Shown: positions 44,294 to 52,814, counted from the first letter of the stretch. The stretch: 63,821 bases of DNA from Phytoactinopolyspora alkaliphila (GCF_010550695.1 NZ_JAAGOB010000019.1:1-63821); one strand, 5' to 3'. The notes: generated by a model from the letters alone, not told the origin. Numbers and translations are program-made.

Positions 44294-44893
44294 ATGATGA
44301 CGACGCAGTCCGCCGACGGTGCGTTCAGCGAGGTCGAGGTCCGGTCCGCAGTGGGCCGGTTCACCGACTTCGCCGAGGTGGTGGGGGTGAAGAAGCCGGG
44401 TGGCAAGGGCTGCTGGTGCATGTCGTACCGGGACTCGCGAGTATCGAACGAGGATCGCCCGGGCTTCATGCGCCAGTTGTGTGAGGTGGAGCCAGGCCCG
44501 GGCGTGATCGCCTATGTCGACGACGTTCCGGCCGGTTGGTGCTCGGTGGCACCGCGAAGCACCTATCGGCGTCTGATGAACTCCCGCACTATCCCTTTCC
44601 TCGACGAGCGCGACGCCTGGGTGGCGGTCTGCTTCGTCGTGCGCGCCGGATTCCGCCGCAGAGGGCTGATGCACGCATTGCTCGAGGGCGCCGTCGAGCA
44701 TGCCGCGGCGAACAGAGCCGAGGTGATCGAGGGTTACCCAGTCGAGGTCGGCGACGGCGAACGCGTTGACGTGATCAGCGGGTACGTCGGCTCGACGCGA
44801 CTGTTCGAAGCCCACGGCTTCCACCGTGCCGTACCCACCACGGGTCGCAGCGGCGGGCGGCCGCGCTCGATCATGCGCCGCGAATTAGCTTGA
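44294..44893 (+). CDS. GNAT-family N-acetyltransferase
   Basis: 199 aa. The acetyl-CoA motif is VAVCFVVRAGFRRRGLMHAL (about residues 107-126), preceded by VIAYVDDVPAGWCSVAP. The segment GGKGCWCMSYRD near residue 36 is typical of a GNAT subgroup with a Cys-containing N-terminal loop. The substrate is unknown. The frame is open upstream to 44147 without similarity, so ATG 44294 (or 44297) is chosen. It is separated from the AbiE region by 115 bp. Confidence 0.85.
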   Translation: MMTTQSADGAFSEVEVRSAVGRFTDFAEVVGVKKPGGKGCWCMSYRDSRVSNEDRPGFMRQLCEVEPGPGVIAYVDDVPAGWCSVAPRSTYRRLMNSRTIPFLDERDAWVAVCFVVRAGFRRRGLMHALLEGAVEHAAANRAEVIEGYPVEVGDGERVDVISGYVGSTRLFEAHGFHRAVPTTGRSGGRPRSIMRRELA

Positions 44894-44958
44894 CGAACAG
44901 GACGCGGCCTAGCGGTATGGCGCGAACCGGCCGGAGCGACCGGCAACCCAGGAATTCC

Positions 44959-44995
44959 TATCTGTATGCAGGTATGCTCTACCTGTATACAGATA
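44959..44995. promoter_or_regulatory. AbiEi operator: paired 16-bp inverted repeats
   Basis: TATCTGTATGCAGGTA (44959-44974) and TACCTGTATACAGATA (44980-44995) form an inverted repeat, 15 of 16 complementary, with a 5-nt loop. Each half is itself nearly palindromic. AbiEi antitoxins are known to bind inverted repeats in their own promoter and repress it. The Shine-Dalgarno AGGAGG (44995-45000) follows directly. Confidence 0.8.
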
Positions 44996-45008
44996 GGAGG
45001 TCACTTGC

Positions 45009-45584
45009 ATGACGGCGCCCCACACTCCGGCGTTCACGCTCAGCCACGCGCGTGCCGCTGGACTACGCAAGGACCAGGTCTATCGAATGATCGAAACCGG
45101 TGAGCTCGAGCGTGTCGGTCGTGGCGTGTACGTTCGGCCCAACATGATCGATCCCGCCTTCACCTCGTTGGCCGCCGCGACCGCGGTGCAGCCTGAAGCG
45201 ACAATGTGCCTGACCAGTGCGCTCGTCCACCACAACCTCAGCGACGCCATCCCGTTCGGCGCGGACATCGCACTGCCTCGCGGCACCCGCCATCCCGCGG
45301 GATTCGAGCACGTCACGTGGCACAGCTTCGATGCCGCGACGTTCGATGTCGGCCGAGCAGCGCTCTGGGCCGGGGCCGGACTCGAGCTCGCCGTCTACTC
45401 GGCCGAGCGCACTATCGTCGACTGCTTCCGCCTGATGCATCAGGAAGGCGGCGACGTTGCTCATACGGCGTTGCGCCAGTGGATCGGGCAGCGTGGCAAC
45501 TCACCGTCGGACCTGCTCGAGATCGCAACAGCCTTCCCCAAGGCTCTACCGCGGCTTCGACAGGCGCTGGAGATCCTCTTGTGA
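45009..45584 (+). CDS. AbiEi antitoxin, type IV toxin-antitoxin
   Basis: 191 aa. The N-terminal winged helix (about residues 10-45, SHARAAGLRKDQVYRMIETG then ELERVGRGVYVRP) is the AbiEi_4 type DNA-binding domain; the C-terminal domain (about 55-191) includes LYSAERTIVDCFR-like AVYSAERTIVDCFRLMH. It represses its operon and, in intact systems, opposes the AbiEii nucleotidyltransferase. The gene is complete and starts 8 nt after AGGAGG. The toxin gene that overlaps its stop is broken. Confidence 0.9.
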   Translation: MTAPHTPAFTLSHARAAGLRKDQVYRMIETGELERVGRGVYVRPNMIDPAFTSLAAATAVQPEATMCLTSALVHHNLSDAIPFGADIALPRGTRHPAGFEHVTWHSFDAATFDVGRAALWAGAGLELAVYSAERTIVDCFRLMHQEGGDVAHTALRQWIGQRGNSPSDLLEIATAFPKALPRLRQALEILL

Positions 45585-46245
45585 CACCGCCTGGGCCCAC
45601 GCGTGAGACCGCCGCTGGACGCGCGTATCTTGACCTGCGCAGGCTCGCTAACCGTCATCGTCGCCAATCGGCTGAGTACTTCACCCTGTATGCGCTCGAA
45701 GGCTTCCTCGGGCGGCTCGCCAGGTCGCAGCACGCCGCGGACTTCGTGCTCAAAGGCGGTGTCCTGATGGCGGCGTTCGCTGCGCGACGCCCTACCAGAG
45801 ACATCGACCTGGCGGCGGCTGGGTTCCGCAACGACGTTCATGACGTCACTCAGCGAGTAAAGGCGATAGCCGCGCTCGATACCGGTGACGGCCTGGTGTT
45901 CGGCTCCGAGTCGGTGTCTGGCACTGTCATCCGTGACGACGATTACTACTCCTGGTGAGCGCAGTCGGCGCAGTCGCTGGCAATCGCGGCGTGAGGTTGA
46001 GGCCATTGGCAGAGGCGCTCGACGGCATGGCCGACCTCGCTCAGCCGAAGTGGTTGACCTGGCGACGTAAACAACGCCTCGAAGCGTCCACCCCGGAACG
46101 TTTCGGCGTTCTCCTCTTCGACATCGTCGAGTTCACCGACCCGGTGCTCAGCGGTGGCGCCGCCGGCCTCCACTGGTCACCCGAACAACGAGCTTGGATC
46201 AAGGCAGGCGAGTTCACGCAGGCTCCGGCGGCTGCTCCGCGTTAA
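45581..46245 (+). pseudogene. AbiEii nucleotidyltransferase toxin, internal deletion
   Basis: GTG 45581 overlaps the antitoxin stop. The first 125 residues carry the nucleotidyltransferase start, FVLKGGVLMAAFAARRPTRD then IDLAA (the GGx / D.D-type motif region), and stop at TGA 45956-45958 just after VIRDDDYYSW. A C-terminal AbiEii segment appears immediately after in another frame (from about 45955): RLRPLAEALDGMADLAQPKW and LSGGAAGLHWSPEQRAW. Compared with an intact toxin of about 290-300 aa, roughly 80-90 central residues are gone. The toxin is therefore almost certainly inactive. Confidence 0.85.
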
Positions 46246-46720
46246 GGCCGGTCCCTTCGCGTTCGATCGTGTCGATCGCGCTGAGCATTTCGGTGAGGAC
46301 GCGGAGGGTGGCGTCGATCTCGGTGCCGGTGAGGTCGCCACCCACGCGACGCAAGAGCCCGTGCTCACGAGCGGCGACGGCTCCGATGGCATCCTCTCCG
46401 CTGGGCGTGAGGCGGATCAGGTGAGAGCGGCGGTGTGCGGGATTCTCGACGACGTCGACCCAGCCGGCAGCCCGCGCGTCGTTGACCATGCGCTGCACGA
46501 ACTGACGGCTCAGGTCCTGGTCGCGCGCCATGTCCGGGACCGTCAGAGCGCCGCGCCGGCGCAACTGGTCCAGCACCGCGCGCACGCCCACGGACATCCC
46601 CATGACCTGTTGGTCGCGTTCCACCACGCGCAGGACCTTGCGATACAGCGGACCGACCACGAGGTAGACCTCGGCGAGGCGGGCGGCGAGTGCATCAGGG
46701 TCGAGCGGCTCGGTCGTCAC
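46214..46720 (-). CDS. MarR-family transcriptional regulator
   Basis: 168 aa. Winged helix with LTVPDMARDQDLSRQFVQRM (about residues 60-79), followed by AAGWVDVVENPAHRRSHLIR and LTPSGEDAI, the MarR recognition helix and wing. GTG 46720 is preferred over TTG starts upstream because a CATACT box (complement of 46729-46734) lies 8 nt before it and the upstream frame runs through operator sequence. It is divergent from an alpha/beta hydrolase gene, which it probably controls through palindromes between them. Its 3' end meets the AbiEii remnant. Confidence 0.9.
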   Translation of the reverse strand: MTTEPLDPDALAARLAEVYLVVGPLYRKVLRVVERDQQVMGMSVGVRAVLDQLRRRGALTVPDMARDQDLSRQFVQRMVNDARAAGWVDVVENPAHRRSHLIRLTPSGEDAIGAVAAREHGLLRRVGGDLTGTEIDATLRVLTEMLSAIDTIEREGTGLNAEQPPEPA

Positions 46721-46731
46721 GACAACCAAGT

Positions 46732-46781
46732 ATGACACCTGGATTGTCAAACTCCAGGAACTATGACACCTTAGGTGTCAT
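46732..46781. promoter_or_regulatory. MarR operators
   Basis: A perfect palindrome ATGACACCT-T-AGGTGTCAT spans 46763-46781 and overlaps the hydrolase start codon (46780). A second, weaker copy begins with ATGACACCT at 46732 and continues toward TTGTCA at 46744-46749. The two lie in the 59-bp divergent promoter region and next to both start sites. Confidence 0.8.
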
Positions 46782-47631
46782 GATTGACGTGCAACCCCCG
46801 ATCCGCTTCCTCAGCGGCGATGGTCTGACCGTCGCCTATGTCGACCGCGATCCAGGAACGGACGCCATCCCGCTGGTTATGCTGCACGGCGGCGCCGTCG
46901 ACCACCGGATGTGGGCGCAGCAGTTCGACGCGTTCACCGGCCGGCGGATCGTGGCTCCGGACGCTCGCGGCCATGGCCGCTCCTCCACGGCCACCGGCCC
47001 ACATCGCCTGTGCGACGACGTCGTCGCCCTCCTCGACGCCCTGCAGATCGAGCGGGCGGTGCTGGTGGGCCTGTCCATGGGCGGCAGCACCGCCGTTGAC
47101 ACCGCGCTCGAGCATCCTGCCCGGGTGGCGGGGCTCGTCGTCACCGGCGCCGGCACCAGCGAGCCGGACTTCAGCGACCCATGGACCTTGGATGTCTTCG
47201 CCGCATGGCAGCAGGCACAGGCCGCTGGAGACGCCGACGGATGGATCGAGGCGTTCATGCGGTTCGTGCCGGGTCCTCACCGCGACTTGGGTGAGGTGGC
47301 CCCGGGCGTCGTCGAAGGAGTCGAGGCGATGGTGCGCGACACGCTCGCCACACATGTGGTGCCGGACGAGCCCGGCACGCCGAGGCCGCCTGTTCCGGCT
47401 ACTCCGGTGGCGGGCACCTGGCCTCGCCTCGCGGGCATCGAAGCGCCGGTCCTGGGCATCGTTGGCAATCTCGACGCCCGCGACCATCTGCGGATGGCGC
47501 GCACGCTGGTCGAGTCCGTGCCGCGCGGGCAACTCGTCACCATCGAGGGCTGCGCTCACTACCCGAACATGGAACGCCCGGGTAAGTTCAACGCCGCCGT
47601 CGCCGCCTTTCTCGGATCCCACGACCTCTAG
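46780..47631 (+). CDS. Alpha/beta hydrolase
   Basis: 283 aa. Oxyanion motif MLHGGAVDHRMW (about residues 31-42), nucleophile elbow VGLSMGGSTA (Ser, about residue 97) and catalytic His in EGCAHYPNMERPGKF (about 262). Family members hydrolyse esters, lactones or chlorinated compounds; the substrate is unknown. The ATG at 46780 lies inside the MarR palindrome, so repressor binding would block transcription and the gene is expected to be induced by a ligand of the MarR protein. Confidence 0.9.
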   Translation: MIDVQPPIRFLSGDGLTVAYVDRDPGTDAIPLVMLHGGAVDHRMWAQQFDAFTGRRIVAPDARGHGRSSTATGPHRLCDDVVALLDALQIERAVLVGLSMGGSTAVDTALEHPARVAGLVVTGAGTSEPDFSDPWTLDVFAAWQQAQAAGDADGWIEAFMRFVPGPHRDLGEVAPGVVEGVEAMVRDTLATHVVPDEPGTPRPPVPATPVAGTWPRLAGIEAPVLGIVGNLDARDHLRMARTLVESVPRGQLVTIEGCAHYPNMERPGKFNAAVAAFLGSHDL

Positions 47632-47724
47632 CGAGCGGATGCGCCGGGAGCGGCCGGAGTGACGGGCCTGTCTTCGCGGCAGCCAGGTGCGGCGTGCTGG
47701 AACCATCTGGCACGATTGACAACC

Positions 47725-48111
47725 ATGGCACGCTTACGTGACGTGGTGTTCGACTGCGGGAATCCGGCCGCACTGGCTCGATTCTGGGCGGCGGCTCTGG
47801 ACGACTACGACGTCGCCCCGTATGACGAGGAGGCCATGGCCTACCTCAAGGCGCAGGGCATCGACGATCCGGAAGACGATCCGTCGGTCCTCGTCGAGCC
47901 ACGCTCGGGGGTAGGGCCACGGCTGTGGTTCAATCTCGTGCCCGAGCCCAAGCAGGCGAAGAACCGGCTGCATATTGACATCACATCCGATGACTTCGAC
48001 GCCGAGCTTCGGCGCCTGACCGGCCTGGGTGCGTCCACGCTTCGGGAGGACGAGCAGGGCTGGACGGTGATGGCCGATCCGGAGGGCAACGAGTTCTGCC
48101 TCATGCGGTGA
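47725..48111 (+). CDS. VOC (glyoxalase-like) family protein
   Basis: 128 aa. It starts RLRDVVFDCGNPAALARFWA, typical of the vicinal oxygen chelate fold in the actinobacterial glyoxalase-like group, and ends WTVMADPEGNEFCLMR, the standard second metal-side motif. A mid-section RLHIDITSDDFDAELRRL completes two beta-alpha-beta repeats. Function (isomerase, dioxygenase-like or resistance protein) cannot be told. ATG 47725 is chosen over the upstream TG-rich frame (47659), which has no similarity. Confidence 0.88.
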   Translation: MARLRDVVFDCGNPAALARFWAAALDDYDVAPYDEEAMAYLKAQGIDDPEDDPSVLVEPRSGVGPRLWFNLVPEPKQAKNRLHIDITSDDFDAELRRLTGLGASTLREDEQGWTVMADPEGNEFCLMR

Positions 48112-48228
48112 TCCGTCGGCCGTCTCCTTGGCCCACGCATCGCCGCGGCCGCTGCCTTGGTTCTGTGGGAAAGTCGCTGCGGTGTACGGTTGACAAGGCC
48201 ATCGGCGCGGTAGGAGAGGCGGCCCGGC

Positions 48229-48816
48229 GTGGACGTTCAGGAGACGGAGGTGCAGACCGATCGGGTCTTCACCATCCCGAATCTGCTGTCCTTCCTTCGC
48301 CTCCTCGGCGTTCCGCTGTTCCTCTGGCTGATCTTGGTCGAAGAGGCCGACCTGCTGGCGCTCGCTGTCCTGGCATTCTCCGGATTCAGCGACTATCTCG
48401 ACGGAAAGCTGGCTCGGCGCTGGAATCAGATCAGCAAAGTGGGCGAGATCCTGGACCCGCTGGCAGACCGGCTGTACATCTTCAGCACGATCATCGCCTT
48501 CACCATCCGGGACATCATTCCGTTGTGGTTCGCGGCGCTGCTCGTGGCGCGGGATCTTTTCCTGGTTCTGCTGGTGCCGTTGCTTCGCCGGCGCGGCATG
48601 GTGAAGCTGCCCGTGCACTTCCTGGGCAAGGCCGCCACCTTCTGCCTCTTGTATGCGTTCCCACTGTTGTTGCTGGGCATCGGCGAGGGTACGCTACCTA
48701 TGTTGGCACAGGTGTTCGGGTGGGCTTTCGCAATTTGGGGCGTGGCCCTGTACTGGTGGGCAGGCATTCTTTATGCGGGACAGGTACGCCGGGTATTGCG
48801 AGAACTACCAGCATGA
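48229..48816 (+). CDS. CDP-alcohol phosphatidyltransferase
   Basis: 195 aa integral membrane enzyme. The CDP-OH-P signature D-x2-D-G-x2-A-R-x8-G-x3-D-x3-D is complete in SDYLDGKLARRW and SKVGEILDPLADR (about residues 57-85), and six hydrophobic segments are visible. It belongs to the PgsA family and occupies the pgsA2 position (Rv1822), directly before the DUF881-sbp-DUF881 genes. Product lipid (phosphatidylglycerol phosphate, cardiolipin or another) is not certain. A TTGACA at 48190-48195 lies upstream, 15 bp before TAGGAG (48211), a possible promoter. Confidence 0.9.
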   Translation: MDVQETEVQTDRVFTIPNLLSFLRLLGVPLFLWLILVEEADLLALAVLAFSGFSDYLDGKLARRWNQISKVGEILDPLADRLYIFSTIIAFTIRDIIPLWFAALLVARDLFLVLLVPLLRRRGMVKLPVHFLGKAATFCLLYAFPLLLLGIGEGTLPMLAQVFGWAFAIWGVALYWWAGILYAGQVRRVLRELPA

Positions 48817-48867
48817 CCGCAGCACCCGTACGGCATTGCCGGTGATCTTGGCAGGGCGTGCGACGAT

Positions 48868-49734
48868 ATGACGGTGTCGGGTAAGGAGACAGTGGCCACG
48901 CGTCCTCGTGACGCTTCCATGTCGCTGCTCAACAACGTATTCGCGCAACCGATGGATCCCGGATACGCCCAAGCTGCGGCGAAGCGTGCGGAGTCTGGGC
49001 AGACCACACCGCTGGGTCAGAAGAAGGGCCTATCGGTGGCATTGATAGCGGGCATGCTCGGGCTAGGCCTGCTGCTCTCAGCGGCCATCCTGCAGGCGCA
49101 GGGAAGCGCCGGCGTGGTCTCGGCGGAGCGCGCCGGGCTTATTGAGCGGATCCGTGCCCAGGAATCGACCACGGAACGCCTACAGGAGACCCTTGCCGAC
49201 CTTCAGTCGAGTATTTCCGAGCTCGAGGACAGCAGGCTCCAGAGCAGCGGCGCCGGGCAGCGCGTGCGTGAAGAACTGCAGTTGCTCCAGGGTTCGGCCG
49301 GCACGTCCGCCGTCGCCGGTCCTGGTGTGTCCGTGGTTCTGGACAACGCCGAGCGTCCGGAGGAGGCGGAGCGGCCGGACATGGCCCGGGTGCTTGACCT
49401 CGACCTGCAGCAAGTGGTCAACGGACTCTGGGCGGCGGGTGCGGAAGCGATCAGTGTCAACGGGCAGCGGGTCTCGGCCTTGAGTGCCATTCGAATGGCG
49501 AATGACGTGATCTTGGTCAATAGCCGGCCGCTGAGTCCTCCGTACTACGTCCAGGCCATCGGTGATTCGCGAACCCTGCCGAACCATTTCAGCGATGGCC
49601 CGGGCGGTGAGTTTCTTCGCAGCGCTTCGGCGCAGTGGGGCATCAGGTATTCCGTGCGGGCGGAAGAATCGATCGAGCTCCCGGCCACCAGCGTGAATCT
49701 GCTCTATGCCAACAATGCCGGGGAGGCCTCGTGA
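48868..49734 (+). CDS. DUF881-family membrane-anchored protein
   Basis: 288 aa. One membrane segment (about residues 53-72, SVALIAGMLGLGLLLSAAIL) is followed by a coiled coil (about 85-130, TERLQETLADLQSSISELED) and the extracytoplasmic DUF881 domain with GPGVSVVLDN and AISVNGQRVSALSAIRMAND. First of a DUF881-sbp-DUF881 operon found across actinobacteria and next to division genes in firmicutes; its role is unknown. The start may be GTG 48892 (AAGGAG at 48883-48888, only 3 nt spacing). Confidence 0.85.
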   Translation: MTVSGKETVATRPRDASMSLLNNVFAQPMDPGYAQAAAKRAESGQTTPLGQKKGLSVALIAGMLGLGLLLSAAILQAQGSAGVVSAERAGLIERIRAQESTTERLQETLADLQSSISELEDSRLQSSGAGQRVREELQLLQGSAGTSAVAGPGVSVVLDNAERPEEAERPDMARVLDLDLQQVVNGLWAAGAEAISVNGQRVSALSAIRMANDVILVNSRPLSPPYYVQAIGDSRTLPNHFSDGPGGEFLRSASAQWGIRYSVRAEESIELPATSVNLLYANNAGEAS

Positions 49735-50063
49735 TTCCCGTGTTCGGTCTCCTGCTGGGCGTCATCGCGGGACTGTTCCTGGATGTGTCCGTCCCGCTGA
49801 GTCTCCAGCCTTACCTGCCGATCGCCATCGTGGCAGCACTTGACGCAGTCTTCGGCGGTATTCGCGCGGTCATGGAAGGCATCTTCGACAGCAAGGTCTT
49901 CGTCGTCTCCTTCGTCGCGAACGTGCTGATCGCGGCGCTGATCGTCTATGTGGGCGACCAGTTGGGCGTCGGCGCTCAGCTGTCCACCGCGGTGATCGTT
50001 GTGCTCGGTATCCGCATCTTCACCAACGTCGCCACCATCCGTCGGCATCTGTTCCGGGCGTGA
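49731..50063 (+). CDS. Small basic protein Sbp (DUF1290)
   Basis: 110 aa. Three hydrophobic segments (VFGLLLGVIAGLFLDVSVPL, KVFVVSFVANVLIAALIVYV, and a C-terminal one) match the Sbp family, encoded beside ftsQ/ftsA-like genes in Bacillus and between two DUF881 genes in actinobacteria. The conserved LQPYLPIAIVAALDAVFGGI is present. GTG 49731 overlaps the preceding stop (GTGA), and the following gene overlaps its end. Function unknown. Confidence 0.92.
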   Translation: MIPVFGLLLGVIAGLFLDVSVPLSLQPYLPIAIVAALDAVFGGIRAVMEGIFDSKVFVVSFVANVLIAALIVYVGDQLGVGAQLSTAVIVVLGIRIFTNVATIRRHLFRA

Positions 50064-50884
50064 GCCGCATGACTGATCAGGAGAAGGCATCTCAGGCGCC
50101 GCCGGGCGGCGGCGCTGGGAGCACCGCTCGCTTCCGGCCGGTCGCTCCGTCCGGCGGTAAGCGGTTCTGGCGGGCCCTCACCGCTCGCCCGCAGACCAAG
50201 CACGTCGGTGTCGGGGTCCTCGTATGCCTGCTCGGCTTCGCCGCGGTGGTGCAGGTCCGCGGTGACGAAGAAGACACGCTCGCCCACGCCCGGCGGGACG
50301 AGCTGCTGCAGATCTACGACGGCCTCAGCCGCGAAGGGGACAGGCTGGAGGAGGAGATCCGGGAGCTCCGCCAGGACCGTGACGAGCTCACCTCGAGCGC
50401 GGATTCCGAAGGGGTGGCCCTGGAACAGGCTCAGGAGCGCATCCGGCAGTTACAGGTGATCGCGGGCACCGTCCCGGCCACCGGCCCGGGAATTCAGCTC
50501 ACCATCAGTGACCCGGAGGGCTTGGTCCGTGAGGTCCGGTTGCTCGCCGCGATCGTCGAGCTCCGATCGGCTGGCGCCGAGGCCATCCAGATCGAGGGAG
50601 TCGGGAGCGGCGAGAAGGTCCGGGTAGTGGCGAGCACCTATGTGCTGCCCGCTGAGAGGGGAGTCAACGTCTCGGGCGTCGAGTTGCACCCCACGTACGT
50701 GATCACGGCCATCGGCGATCCGGCGAGCCTGGACGAAGCCATGCACTTTCCCAACGGCGTCGTCAGCAGGATCGAGGAAGACGGCGGTGAGGCGACGGTC
50801 ACCCAGTTCAGCGAGCTGACGGTGGACGCGTTGCACGACGTTGACGAACTCGAGCACGTCCGACCGGCACCGGACGACGAATGA
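50060..50884 (+). CDS. DUF881-family membrane-anchored protein (second copy)
   Basis: 274 aa. Membrane segment about residues 50-68 (VGVGVLVCLLGFAAVVQV), coiled coil about 80-135, DUF881 domain with GPGIQLTISDP and AIQIEGVGSGEKVRVVAST. It is the third gene of the DUF881-sbp-DUF881 operon; the N-terminal 45 residues are longer and more polar than in the first copy. GTG 50060 overlaps sbp; ATG 50069 is an alternative. The two DUF881 proteins may form a complex with Sbp in the division envelope, which is inference. Confidence 0.87.
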   Translation: MSRMTDQEKASQAPPGGGAGSTARFRPVAPSGGKRFWRALTARPQTKHVGVGVLVCLLGFAAVVQVRGDEEDTLAHARRDELLQIYDGLSREGDRLEEEIRELRQDRDELTSSADSEGVALEQAQERIRQLQVIAGTVPATGPGIQLTISDPEGLVREVRLLAAIVELRSAGAEAIQIEGVGSGEKVRVVASTYVLPAERGVNVSGVELHPTYVITAIGDPASLDEAMHFPNGVVSRIEEDGGEATVTQFSELTVDALHDVDELEHVRPAPDDE

Positions 50885-50956
50885 GCCCCCCTTCCATGTG
50901 ATGATGTGGGCTTGCGGAAAAGAGCGCCACACCGTTGAAGGAGGCAGGTTCCATCC

Positions 50957-51343
50957 ATGTATCCCGATGACCTGAAGTACACGGCCGAGCACGAGTGGGT
51001 CCGCAGGCCGGGGGAGGCGGACGGGAGCGTGCGCCTCGGGATCACCGACTTCGCCCAGGAACAGCTGGGTGACATCGTGTACGTGCAGCTGCCGGCGGTG
51101 GGCGACGAGGTCACCGGGGGCGAGCCGTGCGGAGAGCTGGAGTCCACGAAGAGCGTCAGCGACCTGTACGCGCCATTGACAGGTCGCGTGGCGGCCCGTA
51201 ACGAGGCCCTGGACTCCGCGCCGGAGAAGGTCAACTCCGACCCGTACGGCGAAGGCTGGATGCTCGAGATCGTTCCCGCCGACGAGTCGGCGTACGACGG
51301 CCTCCTCAGCGCCGACGAGTACCGCTCTCAGGTCGAGGGTTGA
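50957..51343 (+). CDS. Glycine cleavage system H protein
   Basis: 128 aa lipoyl carrier. It shuttles the aminomethyl group from GcvP to GcvT. The lipoyl-lysine motif is ELESTKSVSDLYAPLTGRV (Lys about residue 63). The N-terminus YPDDLKYTAEHEWVRRPGEA is standard. ATG 50957 follows AAGGAGG (50936-50942) at 14-nt spacing. No glycine riboswitch is seen here; gcvP with a riboswitch is 5.2 kb downstream, and gcvT is not in the window. Confidence 0.96.
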   Translation: MYPDDLKYTAEHEWVRRPGEADGSVRLGITDFAQEQLGDIVYVQLPAVGDEVTGGEPCGELESTKSVSDLYAPLTGRVAARNEALDSAPEKVNSDPYGEGWMLEIVPADESAYDGLLSADEYRSQVEG

Positions 51344-51479
51344 GTTGACCCTGGGCCTGGTCGCGCCATAAGTTTCCCTTATCTTTCTCAACCCTCAGGC
51401 GAGGGTCGAGGGTCTGGCATAGACTTTCGACGCGCCGACGATATCGAGCCGCGTACATCAGCGGCGGGAGGCCGAGCCG

Positions 51480-52004
51480 ATGCCGTTCTGTACCCAATGC
51501 GGGCATGAGAATCCGAGCGATGCCAAGTTCTGCTCGCAGTGCGGAGCCAGGATCGCCACCTCGGGGTCGCCGGGCGAGACCGGAGACGCCACGAGCACCA
51601 TGATGATTCCGCGCGAGGAGGCGGAGCGGGACGAGGGCCGAGATCTCGGACCCACCGACCAGGCCGCCGTCGATGCGCTGCCCGAGGGCAGCGCGTTGCT
51701 CGTCGTCCTGCGCGGTCCCAACGCCGGGAGCCGTTTCCTCCTGGACACCGATGTCGTCAACGTGGGGCGCCACCCGGATTCCGACATCTTCCTCGACGAC
51801 GTGACGGTCTCGCGTCGGCACGCGGAGTTCCGCCGCCACGAGGGCGGCTTCGTCGTCTCCGACGTCGGCAGCCTCAACGGCACGTACGTCAACCGTGATC
51901 GCGTGGACGAGGTCCGCCTGGCCAACGGAGACGAGGTGCAGGTGGGCAAGTACCGCCTGGTCTATTACTCGAGCCAGCACGGGTTCGGGGGCGGACCGAG
52001 GTGA
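51480..52004 (+). CDS. FHA-domain regulator GarA/OdhI-like
   Basis: 174 aa. It has a zinc ribbon at residues 1-22 (PFCTQCG and FCSQCG), a linker with DATSTMMIPRE holding candidate phospho-Thr sites, and a C-terminal FHA domain (about 75-160, VNVGRHPDSDIFLDDVTVSR then SLNGTYVN). In mycobacteria and corynebacteria GarA/OdhI, phosphorylated by PknB/PknG, inhibits 2-oxoglutarate dehydrogenase. The zinc ribbon is an addition relative to M. tuberculosis GarA. GGGAGG precedes the ATG, and the stop overlaps the next gene (GTGA). Confidence 0.9.
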   Translation: MPFCTQCGHENPSDAKFCSQCGARIATSGSPGETGDATSTMMIPREEAERDEGRDLGPTDQAAVDALPEGSALLVVLRGPNAGSRFLLDTDVVNVGRHPDSDIFLDDVTVSRRHAEFRRHEGGFVVSDVGSLNGTYVNRDRVDEVRLANGDEVQVGKYRLVYYSSQHGFGGGPR

Positions 52005-52711
52005 GCTCGGCGCTGCCGGCTCGTCAGACCATGAGCATCGGGGAGGTCCTGGCGCAGCTGCGGCCGGACTTCCCGGATGTCAGCATCTCCAAGATTCGCT
52101 TCCTGGAGGCTGAAGGTCTGGTGGAGCCGCAGCGATCGGCGTCGGGCTACCGGCGCTTCACGCCCGACGATGTCGCGCGGTTGCGGTACGTGCTCACTGT
52201 GCAGCGAGATCACTATCTTCCGTTGCGTGTCATCAAGGAGCAGCTCGAACAGCTCAATCGCGGTATGGAGCTGGTCTCCGACGGTGAGCGTCCGGTCACG
52301 CCGTACACGGCTGGGTCGGCGAAGAGCGCGGGCGAGGACGAGGTCGCACTCACTCAGGCCTCCCTGGTCGAGGCGGCAGGAATCAGCGCCGAGCTGCTCG
52401 CCGAGCTGGAGTCGTACTCGCTGGTTCAGCCGTCGAGAAGTGGTGTCTACGACGCACACGCCCTGTTCGTCGCACGCACGGCAGGGGAACTCGCCCAGTA
52501 CGGCCTTGAGCCACGCCACTTGCGGTCGGTGCGCAGCGCGGCCGAACGCGAGGTGGATCTGGTGGAGCAGGTCCTGGCACCGATGTTGCGCCAGCGCAGC
52601 GCCGAGGCCGCGGGCAGGGCGGAGGAGACCGCCGCAGAGATCGCTAGGCTGACCACGCGCTTGCACGCGGCGTTCGTCGACGCGGGTGTGCGGCGGATCC
52701 GGCCGCGCTGA
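52001..52711 (+). CDS. MerR-family regulator FtsR-like
   Basis: 236 aa. The MerR DNA-binding domain (about residues 10-80) includes SISKIRFLEAEGLVEPQRSA and SGYRRFTPDDVARLRYVLTV; the C-terminal half is helical with an unusual long dimer region. It is the Rv1828/FtsR type, which in C. glutamicum activates ftsZ. Position directly after garA is conserved. GTG 52001 overlaps garA by 4 nt. Confidence 0.9.
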   Translation: MSSALPARQTMSIGEVLAQLRPDFPDVSISKIRFLEAEGLVEPQRSASGYRRFTPDDVARLRYVLTVQRDHYLPLRVIKEQLEQLNRGMELVSDGERPVTPYTAGSAKSAGEDEVALTQASLVEAAGISAELLAELESYSLVQPSRSGVYDAHALFVARTAGELAQYGLEPRHLRSVRSAAEREVDLVEQVLAPMLRQRSAEAAGRAEETAAEIARLTTRLHAAFVDAGVRRIRPR

Positions 52712-52802
52712 TCGAGCCGCACCGATGCCGGGACGCGCCGGCGTGCTGGCGATCACCGCAGATTCAGCCGCACGGGACGCTGGATCCCCGGGCCTGCGGG
52801 GG

Positions 52803-52808
52803 TAGTCT
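52803..52808 (+). promoter_or_regulatory. -10 box of bifunctional nuclease gene
   Basis: TAGTCT ends 6 nt before GTG 52815 without a Shine-Dalgarno sequence, again leaderless-like geometry but a shorter gap. Confidence 0.4.
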
Positions 52809-52814
52809 GGTGAT

